This document shows, one piece after another, positions 12,401-27,400 of a stretch of 64,000 nucleotides of DNA. How positions within the stretch are numbered: the stretch's first letter is position 1; each line of letters opens with the position of its first letter. Source of the stretch: Balanoglossus misakiensis (Eukaryota; Hemichordata); the NCBI GenBank assembly GCA_040954595.2, contig CM082577.2, positions 9,610,001-9,674,000 of the forward strand, in the 5' to 3' direction. The position numbers and the translations under genes were made by a program. The notes under the pieces are model-generated. The model worked only from the letters and a program-made list of their open reading frames with translations, had not been told where the DNA came from and ran no database searches.

Positions 12401-15400
12401 ATGTGGTCCATTTATTGAAACTAGTAGTATACATGTATCTACAAGCCAAGCACAATTTTCAACATGCATTTAATTAAGTATAACAAGAAATTCTAGTTAG
12501 GGCACGTAATAATTCCAAAATTGGTGATCGACAGTTATGTTTGAGCAGGTACAGTGAGAACTAAACGCGTTTACAACAAGGCAGTTCGTTTCTGTCATTT
12601 GAGCTGCATGTATCCTGTATGTACATGCAACAGTCTACATGTATTTCCAGCAGGGTGCTAGAGTCTCTGAAGGGAACTAAACTACGGAGTGATGAAAGTG
12701 AGTGGGGCAAGTACATACAATTGTAGGAACCTTGTATCTTCCATGGGTCCACTTCCTGTAGGAGCTATCGTGTAAGCGATATCACAAATGCGATACAAAT
12801 TTCGTCGGTTGAAAAACACGCTAATTTATTGGGATAAAGGCAAACAAGGCAAATTGCTATCAGAATTTCAATCCCGTCACGGTCCGCTGAAAAATAATGA
12901 GTTCGTTTTTAGAATATGTGTCAGAAACCTGTGGATATATGAAAAATAATCCAGAAGTGTTTACGATCAAGGCGCGATAAAAAATTGTAATTGGCCCGAA
13001 ATGTGGGAGGATAAATGAAACTGTCATATTTGATATCGTTTGATTGATTGTATCAAATTACAGGAGTGAAGATGAAGATACTGGATTGCTCTGTTGTGGG
13101 TATGAACTCTGACCTCTTCTGTAAGTGGATGAATTGATGATGTCCCAAATTGCTACATAGCAAACTCAGGATGACCTGTTTAGCCATAACTTCATGTGTT
13201 AATTGTAAGAATAAAGGTGAATCAACACACACATTTGGTCCAGTCTTCAAGCCGATCTGAACCCATCTAAAGCTCTCTACACCTTTAACTACCGGTATAG
13301 AGTCAGTGTGATGCAGACAATGCAACAACACTGAGAGCATATAAAATTTTAATGTGATCAAAAATTAAAGTGTGAATTAAAAAATAAGGCTGTTCACTGA
13401 GAATATTGCCACGTGTACTTGACCTGGGCCAGCAGAGCAGGCAATTCATTTTCAATTTTCTTTAAATATTTATAAGTTGTTTTTGATGTAGTGTTAGGAA
13501 TTTGCAAGTATAATGACATACTATATCTAATATTGATTAATTCAAATTGTGTTATTTTTTATTTCCCTAATAACAAAATTAGCCCAATAATAGGCCAACA
13601 GTCAGTTGAAGACAATGTATAATTTACGATGAGAAGTTGATGCCAGCAATAAAATATTAATTGGCTAATCAAGTAGCCCTACTTAATATAATTATGAAAT
13701 TATGATCTTGGTGATTAGCAGAGTGTGTAGGCAGGCAGCTGATGGAATGAGCCTGAGTCACTCTAAGTCAATGTTTATTTAGCCTAGTCCTAGCCGTATT
13801 TTGTCGCTTTGCTTCCAAACTAGGACTAGGCTAATGTTTATTATACAGTACATGTACATGTAGCTTTGACTTTGGTGCATTTTCTCAACATTTTTTGTAC
13901 TTTGGGCAAAATTATATTGTTCTAGCTAAAAAGACATGTTAAAATATAAATACAATGTAAAATGTATTTATAGTCGCAACACAACATGAAATACGGTACT
14001 ATTTTTATTCACAAAACATGGCAATGATGGACGAGGACTCAGGATCCATGCGTTGTGGGGTATTGGACGAACTGTAGATGTAGTACTTTGAATATATTAG
14101 GAACCCTGGTCTATGCATGCATGGCCAAATTTGAGTAAAAACCATATTATACATCTTACATCATAAAGTGTTCGCATAATGCAATTTAATGGAAATTTTA
14201 AGGAGAGATGAGCTGTCTGTCGAGAAGCAGACCAGAACTATATAAAAATTGTTGCAAATGTACATGTATGCAAATGATTTGGCATCCAGCCAAACAGAGA
14301 ATGCCACAGTCACTCCACACATACAAACGCACATACGCTTCAGGTGTATTGGGACTCTGCATATACAAGTACATGTAGGGGGAACGTACTGTATTGTATG
14401 ACTGAACATACTGAAGTATATAGGTGTACACGTATAATAAAGGTGGAGTTATGAAAATAAATAATTGCTGTCTCTTTTACTGCACAGGAAACTGATATGT
14501 CCATATGTTTTTACAAAGTTAAAAATAATTTAGCACGGTACAGGTACTTGAACACACAGTTTTGTATGTTTTTGTGAATGTGTGGGTACAGTACTGCATG
14601 TACAGCATATGATCCCAGCGATATATGTACTGGTATATGTGTATGTAGACAAAGTCTAAAAACAACTTTTTTTAAAATTGCCAAGGTCAGCATTTTTTAC
14701 AAACATAGCATTTCTTCACTGCCTGTCAAAACAGACTGCTTGTGAACAGAATATGGGTAAATAGAAATTTCAGTGGTATCTGGAATTGGTCATTCGTTTT
14801 AAATGCAATCATTGCGCTAAAATCGAAAGTCAACATTGGCCTGTTTGGATATTCACTCCCTGTTATGAGAGGGAAAGTATCCGGGGCTGTTAAAATAACA
14901 AACTCACTGACCCCACATTTCACCCACTGGTCGGAATTACACCATCGTCTAGAAAATATTATAGTCGTTCAGTGGTTTTGGTACTAGCCGACATCCTTCA
15001 GTGTTTGGTTTTGTCAGACGGCTAGCAAGAACTCTCAGTCAGCGCTAATTAGACAACCGTGCTTATAATAGAATTAAACTGTTTGTGGAATTATCCAAAC
15101 TGATTACAGATTAAGAAAAAATATTTATTTAAAGATACACGTAAATGATAGCGCTGGTTCCTTCTACTCTTGCCGTCAAAGAGCTCAGTAGACCTCTTTT
15201 CTTCACCAGATGTTTGTAAAGCAAAAGCCTTTCGGGGAAGTGAATTTTCTAGAAATATCCACCAAGTTAATTCATCCCAAATAATTAGTTTTTGTAATTT
15301 TAAAAATGATAAAATCTTATAATTGGAAAGAAAATGGTGTAAAAAGCATTTCTGGATATGATAGTTCTTCAACAATTAATCATAAATTTGGTCAGGAAAT

Positions 15401-18400
15401 TTGAAAAGAATCCACTGACTGCCACGTGGTAATGGTGGCTCAAAAATGGCGTGTAATTTAACAGCTGTACAGATTCTATGAAACGAAATATGAAAAAGGC
15501 ACAAGTAGGCTTTTAGATTAAAATAATTACGTAGATTTCTAAACACCAAACACCAAAATCATGCGAAACAGCAAAACGATTGGTGAGCATGCCCCTCCGG
15601 AAGCCATTGGAACAAGGAACAAGCTGAAACTTGTTCAGACAACCAGAGAAGCGGATTTTTAATTTACGAGAATATTTCTGAGTATTGAGTCATGATATGG
15701 ATATATTTTAAATTTCATGATTGGAAGTTAGTTGTCACGACAGATATCATTGGTTTGCATTTGAATTTTAGTCGAACTAAAGTAAGCCTTTCTGCAATAT
15801 CATCACCAGGTGAGGTACCACTAAAGCAAGATGGCCGAAGGTGTCTTTCCTGTACGTCTGGCACTGTCTGACTTGAGCAGATGTGTTTGGCCAAGAAATG
15901 AGGGTCGGTCACAAATAAAAAATGTTTGATTTACTGATGACAGCCAAAATTTGGTGTGATGGGATCATGAGAAACAAAAGGAAAAAAACCTATTCAAAAA
16001 TTATGAATAGTACCATGGCTGGTGTCAGTTGCAAAAAATTAATGCTCTCAAATTGTCCTGGAGTTGCGTGGAGTTATTTTCTGGAATTATCCGGAAATTA
16101 GTGAAATTGGAAACATTATAACGCTGACAACATTTTAACTTCCATGTTGGGTCCATCGAATTCCCAAATTGGAAATACGAGTTATCATGATAATAGCATG
16201 ATAATAGCCCATGATTTCTGTCTTTTGTAGTTTGCAAGATCGGATCAGTCCTGACACGTCTGATTCAGTTTCTTTCAACGCTAAATTGACTTAATTTACT
16301 TATTTTGAGAAAATGATTCCAACTTGGCAACTGACTGTGTTGTGAAACATGAAAATTAATATTCCCTAGTTGGTATTATGGTGGATTTATTTCATGATAT
16401 ATTGAAATGAGAATACAAAGCAATCATTATTTTATTTATTTCTATGGGTAGGTAAGGGTATTAAATGTATATACATGTAGATGCCTATCAGCATGATAAT
16501 TTTTTCCAGTTTCAACGTTTTTTTGAATCACAGGATGAGGATCTGAAAATTGGTCAATTTTGTATTTTCTTTTGAATGATTTGTCCTATATGTACTACTA
16601 AGTATAATCGGTATGGTCGTAATTACTGCAATTTTGACATTGTGATTTCTGTGTGTATTAAGCCAACAGAAAGAAAATGTGTGTTTCTCCTCAAAGTTGA
16701 ATAAAATTATTGTTTCCCCTTGAAAAAGCCTTGTGATACACTTAAACCAACACTCTAATGAGGTTTTAATGCATTGCGTGTGCAAGATTGACGGTTCCTC
16801 TATTGCGACGGGCCAACAAAATGACGTGTTTTTATTCAATTTTATGAAGGATCAATATGTACTATTGAACTCTCAAAGAATAACAGAGAAAATATCATAT
16901 CCGGACAGGAAATAGTTTATGTAGCACCAAAAAGTCATTTTTTGTGAGTTCATAAGGAATATAACGCTAAATTGTTTAAACACAATTACCGATAACCGCC
17001 CACAGACTCAATTATCATTTGATTTAGGTTAATAAAATATAAAGGTGGGCGGAGGAAGGGAAAACGCGATGATAGATTACTAGGCGTAAGTTGTTAAAAC
17101 ACGCAAGTTAACAAAATAAATTATGAAGTAGTGAAAGAAATTCCCACTCCCCTAACTCTCGGTCAACAGTGTGCGTCACCTGGATGTTGAGCCGACTGTT
17201 TTGCCGACAAAATTACGTCAACAGCTCGCAGCGGACCGGAAAAGACTAACACAGAACACAAAGGAAAGGCATCGTTTTGCAAATAACTGGAAGCAGTATC
17301 CATTATTAATTTGAATTAATATCCCACAATATTCCAGTAAGCTCTCGGCTGTTATCGTAGTCTCTGTGATTCTCGCGCACCTGTAATTAATCAAGACAAT
17401 CGACTCTGGCTATAATTATATATTTTGAACAATTAAATGTGGGTTTTTGTGTTTGGTAGGTGCCGCTCTTGATGTGTTTTAAGTTTGTTAACTGCACAAT
17501 CCTTTTTCATTAGTTGTAGGGTACATGTACGATATTGTGTGACAGCTCTTTAAGTTGTAACTTTTGACTTTTTTACAGCATTTCTACATTCTCCTCAGTC
17601 AAGTTTTCGTTGCTACATATACTGTGCATATACTTTGCATGATGTTGCCACATTTCCATATATGGTCATTTCTCAGCGATGGCTAATTACTCTGACATGT
17701 GTGTCAAATTAGCATATTATTGATTTCAGCTGTGCCAAAATCACCAAAAGTAACTTGCTGTGAAAATGGGGGACCAACAAAACATCAACGGAAATAGGCT
17801 AATCGTGCAACTTTTCCATTTAATCCTTGCCCAGGGATACAATAGAAAGTGGATATCAAATGTCATCTGTCTCGGTTTGAGGTTGTTAAACGGTTTAGAC
17901 TGTCTGAGATGTCGAGTGAAGGTGTTCTACTTTTAAATAAATAATACCGGTATATAGTTGTGTTTGTCAGGTGCGAGATCTGCTTATAGCAAATCTTAAA
18001 TAAGGGTGTACACGTAGATGGCTTTGCAAAGCATGTTTGCTCTTAGTCACAAGCTTAAGTTTCAATTCCCAATCCCCATTTTCCTGTATACATGTATATG
18101 GGAGAAAACATTGTACATATACATGTATGGCAGTACATACATGTACATGTACATGGTTCAAAGCTAACATTCATTGTCTCTCTCTGCTTGCCTACCTATC
18201 TGGCAGGGGCCAATTTGCAACATTTGATGTACGAATAATGACCAGGCAGTGGCATTGAACTTCAGTTGATCAAATATATATTAACCTTTTTTTCGCGACT
18301 GACCTTTCTCGCCCACAACTCCTCGCCATAGGAGATGCTGTATGTGGGAGATACTCAGATAGCCACCCTCAATCACACCGTTCAGCTGGTCCCAGTTGAC

Positions 18401-21400
18401 GTGATATTCAATATAATCGTACGGAGGACTCCTTAGATGGATAGGAGAATTATTAAGAATGACAGACTGCGAGATGGGGAGATTTTTTAATATACCCTGG
18501 AAGTATTCTGGTTTGGAAAACATATTTTGGTCGTTTGCGACGTGGTTTTTTTTTATGCTGTCGCCTAGTGTGAGGCGACAGCATAAAAAAACCACGTCGC
18601 CGTGATCCCTACATCTGATTTTAATCAGATTGACATATTGTACAAGTACAGGGGTTCCAGCCTAAATAGCTGGTAAATAATTAAAGAAATAAACAAACAA
18701 ACAAACAAATAAATAAATAAATAAATAAATAAAATCAACAAAAAATTCGTTAAAACATATAATGTTGATGTGTTACGTACATCCATACCATCCATCCACA
18801 CATACACTCGCACGTATGCACAATACATAGTCCTGAACGTATAATATACCTTCAGGTACATACATGTAACATACATATGTGTGAAAATTAAGGGCCTGTA
18901 GAGGATAAGGGCCTGTTAATGGTCAGAGATTGCGAGAAGATGTTCATGGTCACTCTATCTAGCATATTATATGCACATAAATTAAGAAAAATGGGGAAAT
19001 AAAATTGACAACTGGAAGGGGATGGTTTTTATGACCTCTCTATCTGTTTGTTTTATGGCCAACCATATTGTTGACCCGTACCTCACCACCGGATGCAGTA
19101 CTTGATCAAACTCTTGCGAGCACTTGTGCATAGAAATCTAAAAGTACATGAATTGTTTACGACAGTCTGAGTTTTTTTCTTCACAGAATGAAGCTATTGA
19201 GAAGAAATTAAAGACTTCAGGTTTTTTTTATTAGGTTGTGGTACTCAGACACTTTTCATTTTAAAATCTAGAATTACACCCTTCACCTCTCTCCAACCTA
19301 TGCGCTGCTGGTTTATGGTTTGGTTGTGTGCAGTCTGGACACTTGAAAATCCATTATTTCTACTTGGCCTGTCACCCAGTGGGACAAAATAAACATACTG
19401 AATGGCTCGTTTTGTTCAGTTTTCTCAACTCAGTTTTGTAGGGACCGTAGAGCTCAGACTGGTGATGTCTTTGCCAGCAAATAAAACCAGCCAACTTTTT
19501 TCCACCTACACTGGAGTTTAAGCATCAGCAGAAAAATGACCTACAACTAGCTTAAACTTTTTCATATTGGTCAAGTAACCTGAACATCAATAAAATCACA
19601 GTCACCATGCTACAATTGATTCTTTATTCACCTTTTGAATTTGTCTTTGTGGACACTTGGCCTACACCCAGCCAGCTGTCTGTGGCCATTGTTCCTACTC
19701 ATCAAAGCTAAGTTCGCTTGCGGCCGTACATTGTCACATTGGATATACAAAGCGTCTGACCTGACCCGACGTGATCTGTGCCAGGCTTTCAGATGGGCTT
19801 TCCAGACTGGGACAAATTAGCATGATTAACCGGAACTGACTTCTATAGTATTCCATGGATTATTTAATAACCATGCATGGTTGCTTTGTGTACTAGAAAT
19901 TAATCTATTGATTGTCTGTTGGTTAGGCAACTGCAGTGGACTGGTCCATGGCAGTATACAGCGATACTGGCCACATTGAGATAACAATGCTGTGTCATCT
20001 TCCATTACATATTGTTCTGGTAGATTGACCTACATTTTTACGTCCACCACTTGCCTTGTTAGAAATTTACGGAATCTCACCAACACAACCAGATACATGT
20101 ATCTCCATTTTGATTAAACTTCAGTTATTCCCAATGAAAGTTAGGTCTATAGAGTGGTCATTTTCAACTGTTTCTGTCATTCGATCAGTGAGATAGTAAT
20201 TCACAATATGCAACTAAATTGTATTAAATTTCCACTTTTCTTACAATTGTTAGAATTGAAAATGACACCAAAATTGCGAGAAGCTTTCCTGTGTATCTGA
20301 GCAGAAATTTGCAGCTGCATCTAAATTCAAGAAAGGGTTGCCAGGTACATGTACCTGTTGCTTAGCAACAGTTTCAAAGTAAAAAAAACATGACGACCAC
20401 CTAATAAATATTTCAGATATTTGTCCATGTACATGTTTGGTACAAATCAGACCATATGGTGTGTAGTTTTAGTGATTGCCAACGTTGATGGGTAAAAATA
20501 CTTGCATGGCAAAAATTTCACCAAAACTGGTACGATATGTCTTTCTGTTGATCTGCTCAGTAGATAAGACTATATAGCATTAGCTCTAGTGATTTTAATA
20601 ATCAAAACCCTTTTATCTGCAGAAATATCTTTTATATAATCTCTTTTATAGCGAACTGTAAAAGCACAGTCACCTCTCCAAGCCTTGCACTTGATCTCAC
20701 CTTTTGTCACCTTCTCAGTCGTGCAACGACTCGCTAATGCCCAGCCACTGCATCTGAAGCCCACTTGATTCCGAGAGTCAAAGCTGCGAGAGTACTGTAA
20801 GACGTCATTTCAAGAAGAATTTGAGCTTTATGGCTCTGTAAAAATAATGCTGAAAGTATGCCATTAGGTTTCGAGTGAATAACCCGCTAGATGGGCTTGA
20901 TGAGATACTCGGAGGGTTTTTGTAGTTTCTTGGGAGATCTGGTATTCATGAGAAATTTCGTTTGTAGTGTGCGTCGCAGATCGCATATCGTGGTTGTGCC
21001 GTCCCACATACCTGAGAGAAGCTTTGCCACCAATTGTATGTCTGTAACATCTAGAATTTCTGTCAGAATGTGGGGGAAAAAGAAAAACTAATCCTGCTAT
21101 TAAAATATCCGAACAAAGTGTGCTCTTGGACATTCTTTGGACTTTTCCTTCAGTGTTGAAGGTTTTTCATACCATTGGCTGTTTCTGTTAAATGATCTTG
21201 CAAACTGCAAAAAATGTGTTAAAATCTCAAAATATGACAATTTGAATCTAGGTTTCAAATTGTGAATCTCATATTGATAGTAAATTTAGAATCATTTCAT
21301 GTCTACAAGTTAAAGCCCTATGAGCTGCAACTTTCATTTTGATGGTTTTACTTTCAGACTTATATTGGTCCATTCAAAGCTTCTGATGGGTCACAGTACA

Positions 21401-24400
21401 CAAATGTATTATCAACCTCTGATTGCGGCAGATGTTTAATGTTAACATGTTACACATAAATAATAAATGGGGGCCACACCCAATTATTCAGCCTCCCAGT
21501 GCAAGACTCTGTGCATTGTATTATGGTATGCTCATACATGTATATTAGAATCTTCAAATCCACAAATTCAACATGGTGTTGTATATTTTGCCTATCAGGA
21601 TATGGAGAAGAAAGTGGGGCTTTAATTTTCCTGGTAATTGTCACAGTTATCACTATGGCATGAATTTTTTCCTCTGGCGCAATTTTTGTTCCTTTGGAGC
21701 AGAACTGATTGAGGCATACTTTGTAAAATTGGAAAGAGCTAACCGATATATACACACCGCCTTTGATTAAAGACATTTTGGCATGCGAATGTACTTGAAA
21801 CTCAGCGGAGGGTAGAAAGTTATGCAGACATACATGTACGTACTCTGTCATCCCTAAACGCAGCGTAATCTATTCCAGTTCTGCAGATTTGCCCTACCCT
21901 GAGGCAGAAGTCCCACAGTAAAGATTTCAATACATAGTTGTTGAATATTCGGGTGGGGGAGAGAGGGGGGGGGGGTGATTTCTTGAGAACTGATTTTCTG
22001 GCTGTAGGGAAGAACTGTTTGGAGAAGAATGTTTGCGTACCCAGCTATATAATTAAGGTGGTGATATGCTGAGACCCGTAGGCCAAGCTTAAACACATTT
22101 TGTCTGCTTTTCCATGCTCCACATGCAGACAAAACTGCAGATTTTCAACAAAATTAAACTAACGGCCAAAGCGAGCAATTGTACCGATACTGATGGAGGC
22201 TTGATTCTTGACCAAAAAACTGAAGTTGCCCATCCCAATTTCGCAAATTGAATCCCAATATTGTGGTGTTGAATGCAAGGAACAAAGTGTGTAACCCCAC
22301 ACAAAGTATCCGTGACCAAGTTTTTGTTGTTTTTGTTACTCGACTGTCGCCACGTAAACAGCGGATGGCACAAAGGAGACTGGCGAAGTCAGGCCATGAC
22401 CCTGACTCTGAGAGACTTTAAGCCCAAAAGCTTTGAAGTTGCGACCTGTCAGTCAAATTCAAGTTGTCTAGTAGTAAGTATGCAAATCCAGCATAAACCG
22501 CATTCTCAGAAGTACAGTAATAGCAGTGGCACACTCAATCTCAATCTCTAACGCGTACAAATGTAGCTGTGAGATATCCATTGGCTTTCTCATTTGCGGT
22601 GCTCAGTTCTACAGTCGGGGTATTGCAACTTGATCTGTGATCGTGAATTTGTAAGCTTTTAATGCTTGCGTCGCCCGAGTTTTCGACCTGTAATTGGTTT
22701 TACGTGTGTAATCTTCAGATCTGCCTGTTTGCACCTGAGTCATCCTGACCTGTGTAGTACTTCTACTTTTTACTAATTCGTACCGAAGGCTTCTTTACAA
22801 GTGTATTTTCTTTGTATGAGAGAGAGAGAGACAGTGAGAGAGAGAGAGACAGTGAGAGAGAGGGGGGGTTTGGAGAGAAATAGAAATATGCGATGCATAA
22901 TAAGAGTCTTCTTGTTCAAAGTAAATTGTTATTGTGGACAGATGAATATTGCAAGAGATAATAAAATAGATTGTAGAGAATATCCCTCGGGTCATCAATT
23001 ACAATAATTGCATCTCACAATTACTCTCTCCTATACCTGTCCTCCAGTACTTGTCAATAATGAAGTTTGAAATGAATATTTGTAATTAGGGTTGGAATCA
23101 TCGATGAGTAAGTGGTTTTGCATGTGTGTGTGTGCGTGTGTGTGTGTGATCCAGTGCCTTGATGGCTTTCTCAAAATTGCATGTAGGTGTAGATGCTGTA
23201 GCTTATGTTGAGTTCATCTTGACATTGTAGCTTTCTGCAGGAGTTCCCGCAGCGCCCGTCTTCAGTTAAACTGATATGTTTTTCCCTTCGCAATAAAAAA
23301 AAGAAAAAACAAGGTCAGATATGTTTTGACTTCACTGATTGGGCCGATTCAACCATGTATAGTCCCAGCTGGACGCGGCGACGATTCTGAGCGGAGAAGT
23401 AATTTGCACCTGTTCCAGCTGTCTTGTTATAATGGTCGGCTCAAATGGATTCCGATCTGATTGCGAGGCATCGCTCCGTATAAAAATAGATCTGAATCCC
23501 GTGTTTTTCGTCGGTTGTTTTCACATGAATGAGTGCTAGACTCTGACAAACATTAATTCTGTGGTCACTGTCGCCCTGGCTGGGTTTTTCTCTCTCTAGG
23601 GTGTATTGCATTGCAACATTTTTATTAGCCACAAGGGATGAATTATTTTCCTTTTTGTCTGTGACATAAGTTTGATTTTTGCGATCAAAATAAACTTGTA
23701 AAATGCATGAAATTCACATATAGTATGCTGAATTTATACCCAGAATAGACATATCTGTGTCTGTTTGAGCCATTTGATTCAGCAGCCTTCTTAATACCTC
23801 CATGAAGAGATCTTTTATTGAACACAAGATTAATTGTACACGAAAGACTCTTGTGTTAGTAAATAAGTTTAGGTTGTAAATGAATGGGTGCCATGTTGCG
23901 AGGAAATAAATTTTATTTGTACAAGGTGCAGATGATTGACACTTAACGTTATGAGGTACTTAAATCACCTGTGTACCAGACAGTTGATTTTGATTGTAGA
24001 GTACATGAGCTGTACTAGAGCATGTACCATGTGTACATTTGTAAATTCTCAAGGTTTATAGTTACTAGATTCCAGTTGTAACTTAGGGTTCAATGATCTT
24101 GTAGGTGGCAGACATCGTCAGTAGACTATGGTCTCATGTAAAATTTATAGAAGATGTGCATGTATCTTCTGATTCTTCCCTCAGGAGTGTGTCCTTGTGG
24201 AATACACAGCTTGAGTTTAATCGCATTCACGGTCGGTACATATATCTTTTACAAACAAACTCCATTTGGAGTATTTCTTGAATGCATACATTTACATTCA
24301 CATAAATTTGTTGCCTTGTTCTTTAGTTGTAATGTGTGTGTCTGAATAGATGGGGTTGAAAAATACAGATTTCAAGTACATTTCATCTATCTTTTTTAGC

Positions 24401-27400
24401 CTGCGGTGTAGATGTAATTTTCCAGATACACTGCAAAAATGGCAGAAATTGCTGCCTGCAGCTATACAATTAGGTGTCAGCTAATATGCTTGCTTGCGTT
24501 GATTGCCCCAAAGTTCTTGCAAAGTGATTTGATGAGTGAGTTTTGTGTCTAGTTGTGTAGGCGAAATTGTGCGAGAGTGTGCGTTTCAAAATAAAATTGC
24601 GTGTCGGTTGAATGAATGTGTCGGACCGATACAGTAAGTTCATTAACTTGAAATACAGCTACTCTTTCTTGAATGTATAATTTTACTGGAATTGAGGTCA
24701 TTTGACTGAGTGTGCAATGTAAAGGAGATGGTAATTTCTCTCTCTCGCAAAAATGAGTTGTAATCTTTGAGTTCACCAGACCTTGGCCAAACTGCATATA
24801 GGCTTGATAAACATTTTGCAAACGAGAAAACTAAATTATGCACTGCCTGAAGTATTTTGCTCTGATCATTTGCAAAACTGCTTTTCTTAAGATCATCCCC
24901 AACAATGTAGGAAAATTGTGGGGCAAAAATTTGCGTAATTTGTGTGCCCAGGCTGTTATAAGGGGAGAACCATTTGATTTGGGGGGGGGGGGTGAAATAA
25001 AATAATTTGGTAGATAGTGCAGAGGAAAAAATCTTCTGTAATGCCTTGAAGGGAAATTAAGGTGGACTGGCAATCGAAACAAAATTCTGGCATACCCTAA
25101 CCCCCCCCCCCCCCCCCCCCCCGGAAATCAAATGGTTCTCCCCTTAAAGATGAAACAGTACATCGCAGATCCTTGAGAGCGTATGCCAACTATTCCATAC
25201 TTCAGATCTTGTCAAAATTCACACTCTCTCTTTGTATCAGCTTAGTCATGCAGAACTGTCCGTTTCGGCATGACTGGATCCCAAACATTTTTTTCTCGCT
25301 CGGTAATAAATTGCTGATGCGAGGCAGCAGGCATCTCTTTCCTACCCTAAGGTGATACTTTTTCACTTTTACTGGCCCACCACTCACTGCATCAAGGTTT
25401 GCTTGACTGAATTTCCCCCCACCAGAATTTGTTTTTAGTACATGTATGCATGTGGGGCCTCAGTACGTAAAAGTAAAATGCTTTCTTTGTCGTGCCTGAA
25501 AATTTGGACAAATTACGTGTAGTCAAGCATCGTACCCTTTTTTTGTCTTCTTCACTTTAAGGTCGTGTAAAAGCCAACTGGAAGGCGTGTACCCTGTGGG
25601 GATTTTTTTATTCAGAATGAAAGCCTTTTCACTTCAGGACAGCTAGGACACACACTGATGGAAGCTTTAAGTTCTAACTGCCACCAATGCTGAGATAGCT
25701 GGTTTGTACCATGGTACCTGCAAAAGATACCAGCAAATATCAATTTAGTTGTTTTTTTGTTAGACCAAAAATGTTTACAAGGATAATAAACTGAAAATTG
25801 TGTCAATCCAACCTCGTTTCCATATTCCGTATATTAGGGTCCGATTCCATTATTCAGTATGACTTTGTATGACATTGACACATTTTGTAGAATAAAAAAA
25901 AGATAGAATTCTTCTTTTATCATGAGAATGTAATCTTTTACAGGGTTTTCTGGAAGTTGGCCATTTATTCTTCGACCGTTGATGACAGTGTAATATAGTG
26001 TGAAAGGTTAGTGACTTCAAGAGTCATCAAGGTGAGGGGAATGAGAGACAGATATACAGACAGTGAGAAAGAGAGGGAGATGGATATTATACTTTGTCTT
26101 GTAGCAATTTGGCTGTAACTTATGCAAGCAAGGAAGTTAGGAGTTTAAAATTTATCGGCAGGATGCAGATCCTGCAGATTGGCAATCTCGCAACAGGAAA
26201 TCAGAATGTTAGGAGCCTGGGTTTCGCTGATGATGTGCTGGTGTGGTTTCTTTTCATTAGTTATGCATTGAAATCTGAAAAAGAGCTGAACACAGTGTTC
26301 TGGACTTATGAGGATTGAACCTGGATTTCTGGTGTATTGTTTATACATGTACATAAAAAAGTTGCTGTATCTAGTAATATGCCACATTTCGTATGCAGTC
26401 ATGCTTGCATGACAAAGCTGAAGATAATATGAATGTTGATACTTTATTCTCCCATGGAGATCGAGAGAATTGCCGCATTGACATGGTGGAAGGTTTAACA
26501 GATGTAATCATGTTCTTGTTGTGTTAAATTTGGCTTTCGGTTGAAATAATTCACGGCGACAACTTTATAGCGAATGGAATAAAGTCCCTGAAACGCCTGG
26601 AGTGTTATAACCCAGTGAGAGAATGTGAAATTCTCTTTCGCCTGGAATGCTGCGTTTCAAATTAGCTTCGGTCCCTCAGCTGAGTCGATGCTCACTTCAG
26701 TGCGGTATTGATACAAGCAGCCAGGCGTACCCCAATTTTTTTCAGTGCACAGCTACATTGTACATGTAGCAGCTCAACTGGTTAGAAATTGCTAGAAGTG
26801 TTCTTCTGCAGTTCAGCAACTATCATTGGTCAAGTGGTACATTGTATCATGTGATGTCCACATATGAACCAATCAAAGGTAGCACAGGTTAGAAGCTGAG
26901 TATTTTGATGCTGGCACAGGTTTGAAACTGACACATTTTGATCCAAAACTGTCAAAATTGTCCATGGCATGCGTAAATCCTGCCAAAGTCAATCTGTGGA
27001 GTGAAGATGGATTTCTTCTGGGTTAAACGCATGCAACAAAAAACACCATAAAATGTGGTGTTATTTGTGTGTTGCATATCAGACACCACCTGAATGTATG
27101 GTTACACGCCATCAAAGGCCATGGTGTACATGTACGTACAACCTTCGCGAATCTCTTTTCAGGAGATAAATATTGAAGCAGATGCTGGGCACATTCTTGG
27201 TTTGTGTACCTCAGCTGTTACCATGGAAACAGACATAGTTCCCTCCATGACTCTGTGCTGTGTTTCGTCATGAACAGATTTGCCAGGCAGCTCCGCGACT
27301 AATTTTGCTAAATACTACATCAGGTGTTCATGTATCTGCCTGATGGATTTCCTAATCCGCAGAGATATCTTGAGCGTATTTTGACTAAACCTACTCAGAA

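Larger units (their letters stand above)
18735..24956. other. Intron 1 segment with microsatellites
   Basis: Non-coding. Contains a G-run at 21966-21975, GA repeats at 22817-22868 and GT repeats at 23121-23148. Open frames reach 133 codons (minus strand, 21450-21851) without recognisable motifs. Confidence 0.5.

Noticed and set aside
22817-22868. Regulatory GAGA-factor array
   Set aside because: A plain GA microsatellite deep in the intron; nothing separates it from simple-sequence drift.
26094-26318. Possible reverse-transcriptase fragment (FADD motif)
   Set aside because: Only the tetrapeptide fits; surrounding residues do not match RT motifs of LINE or LTR elements, and the frame is only 74 codons.
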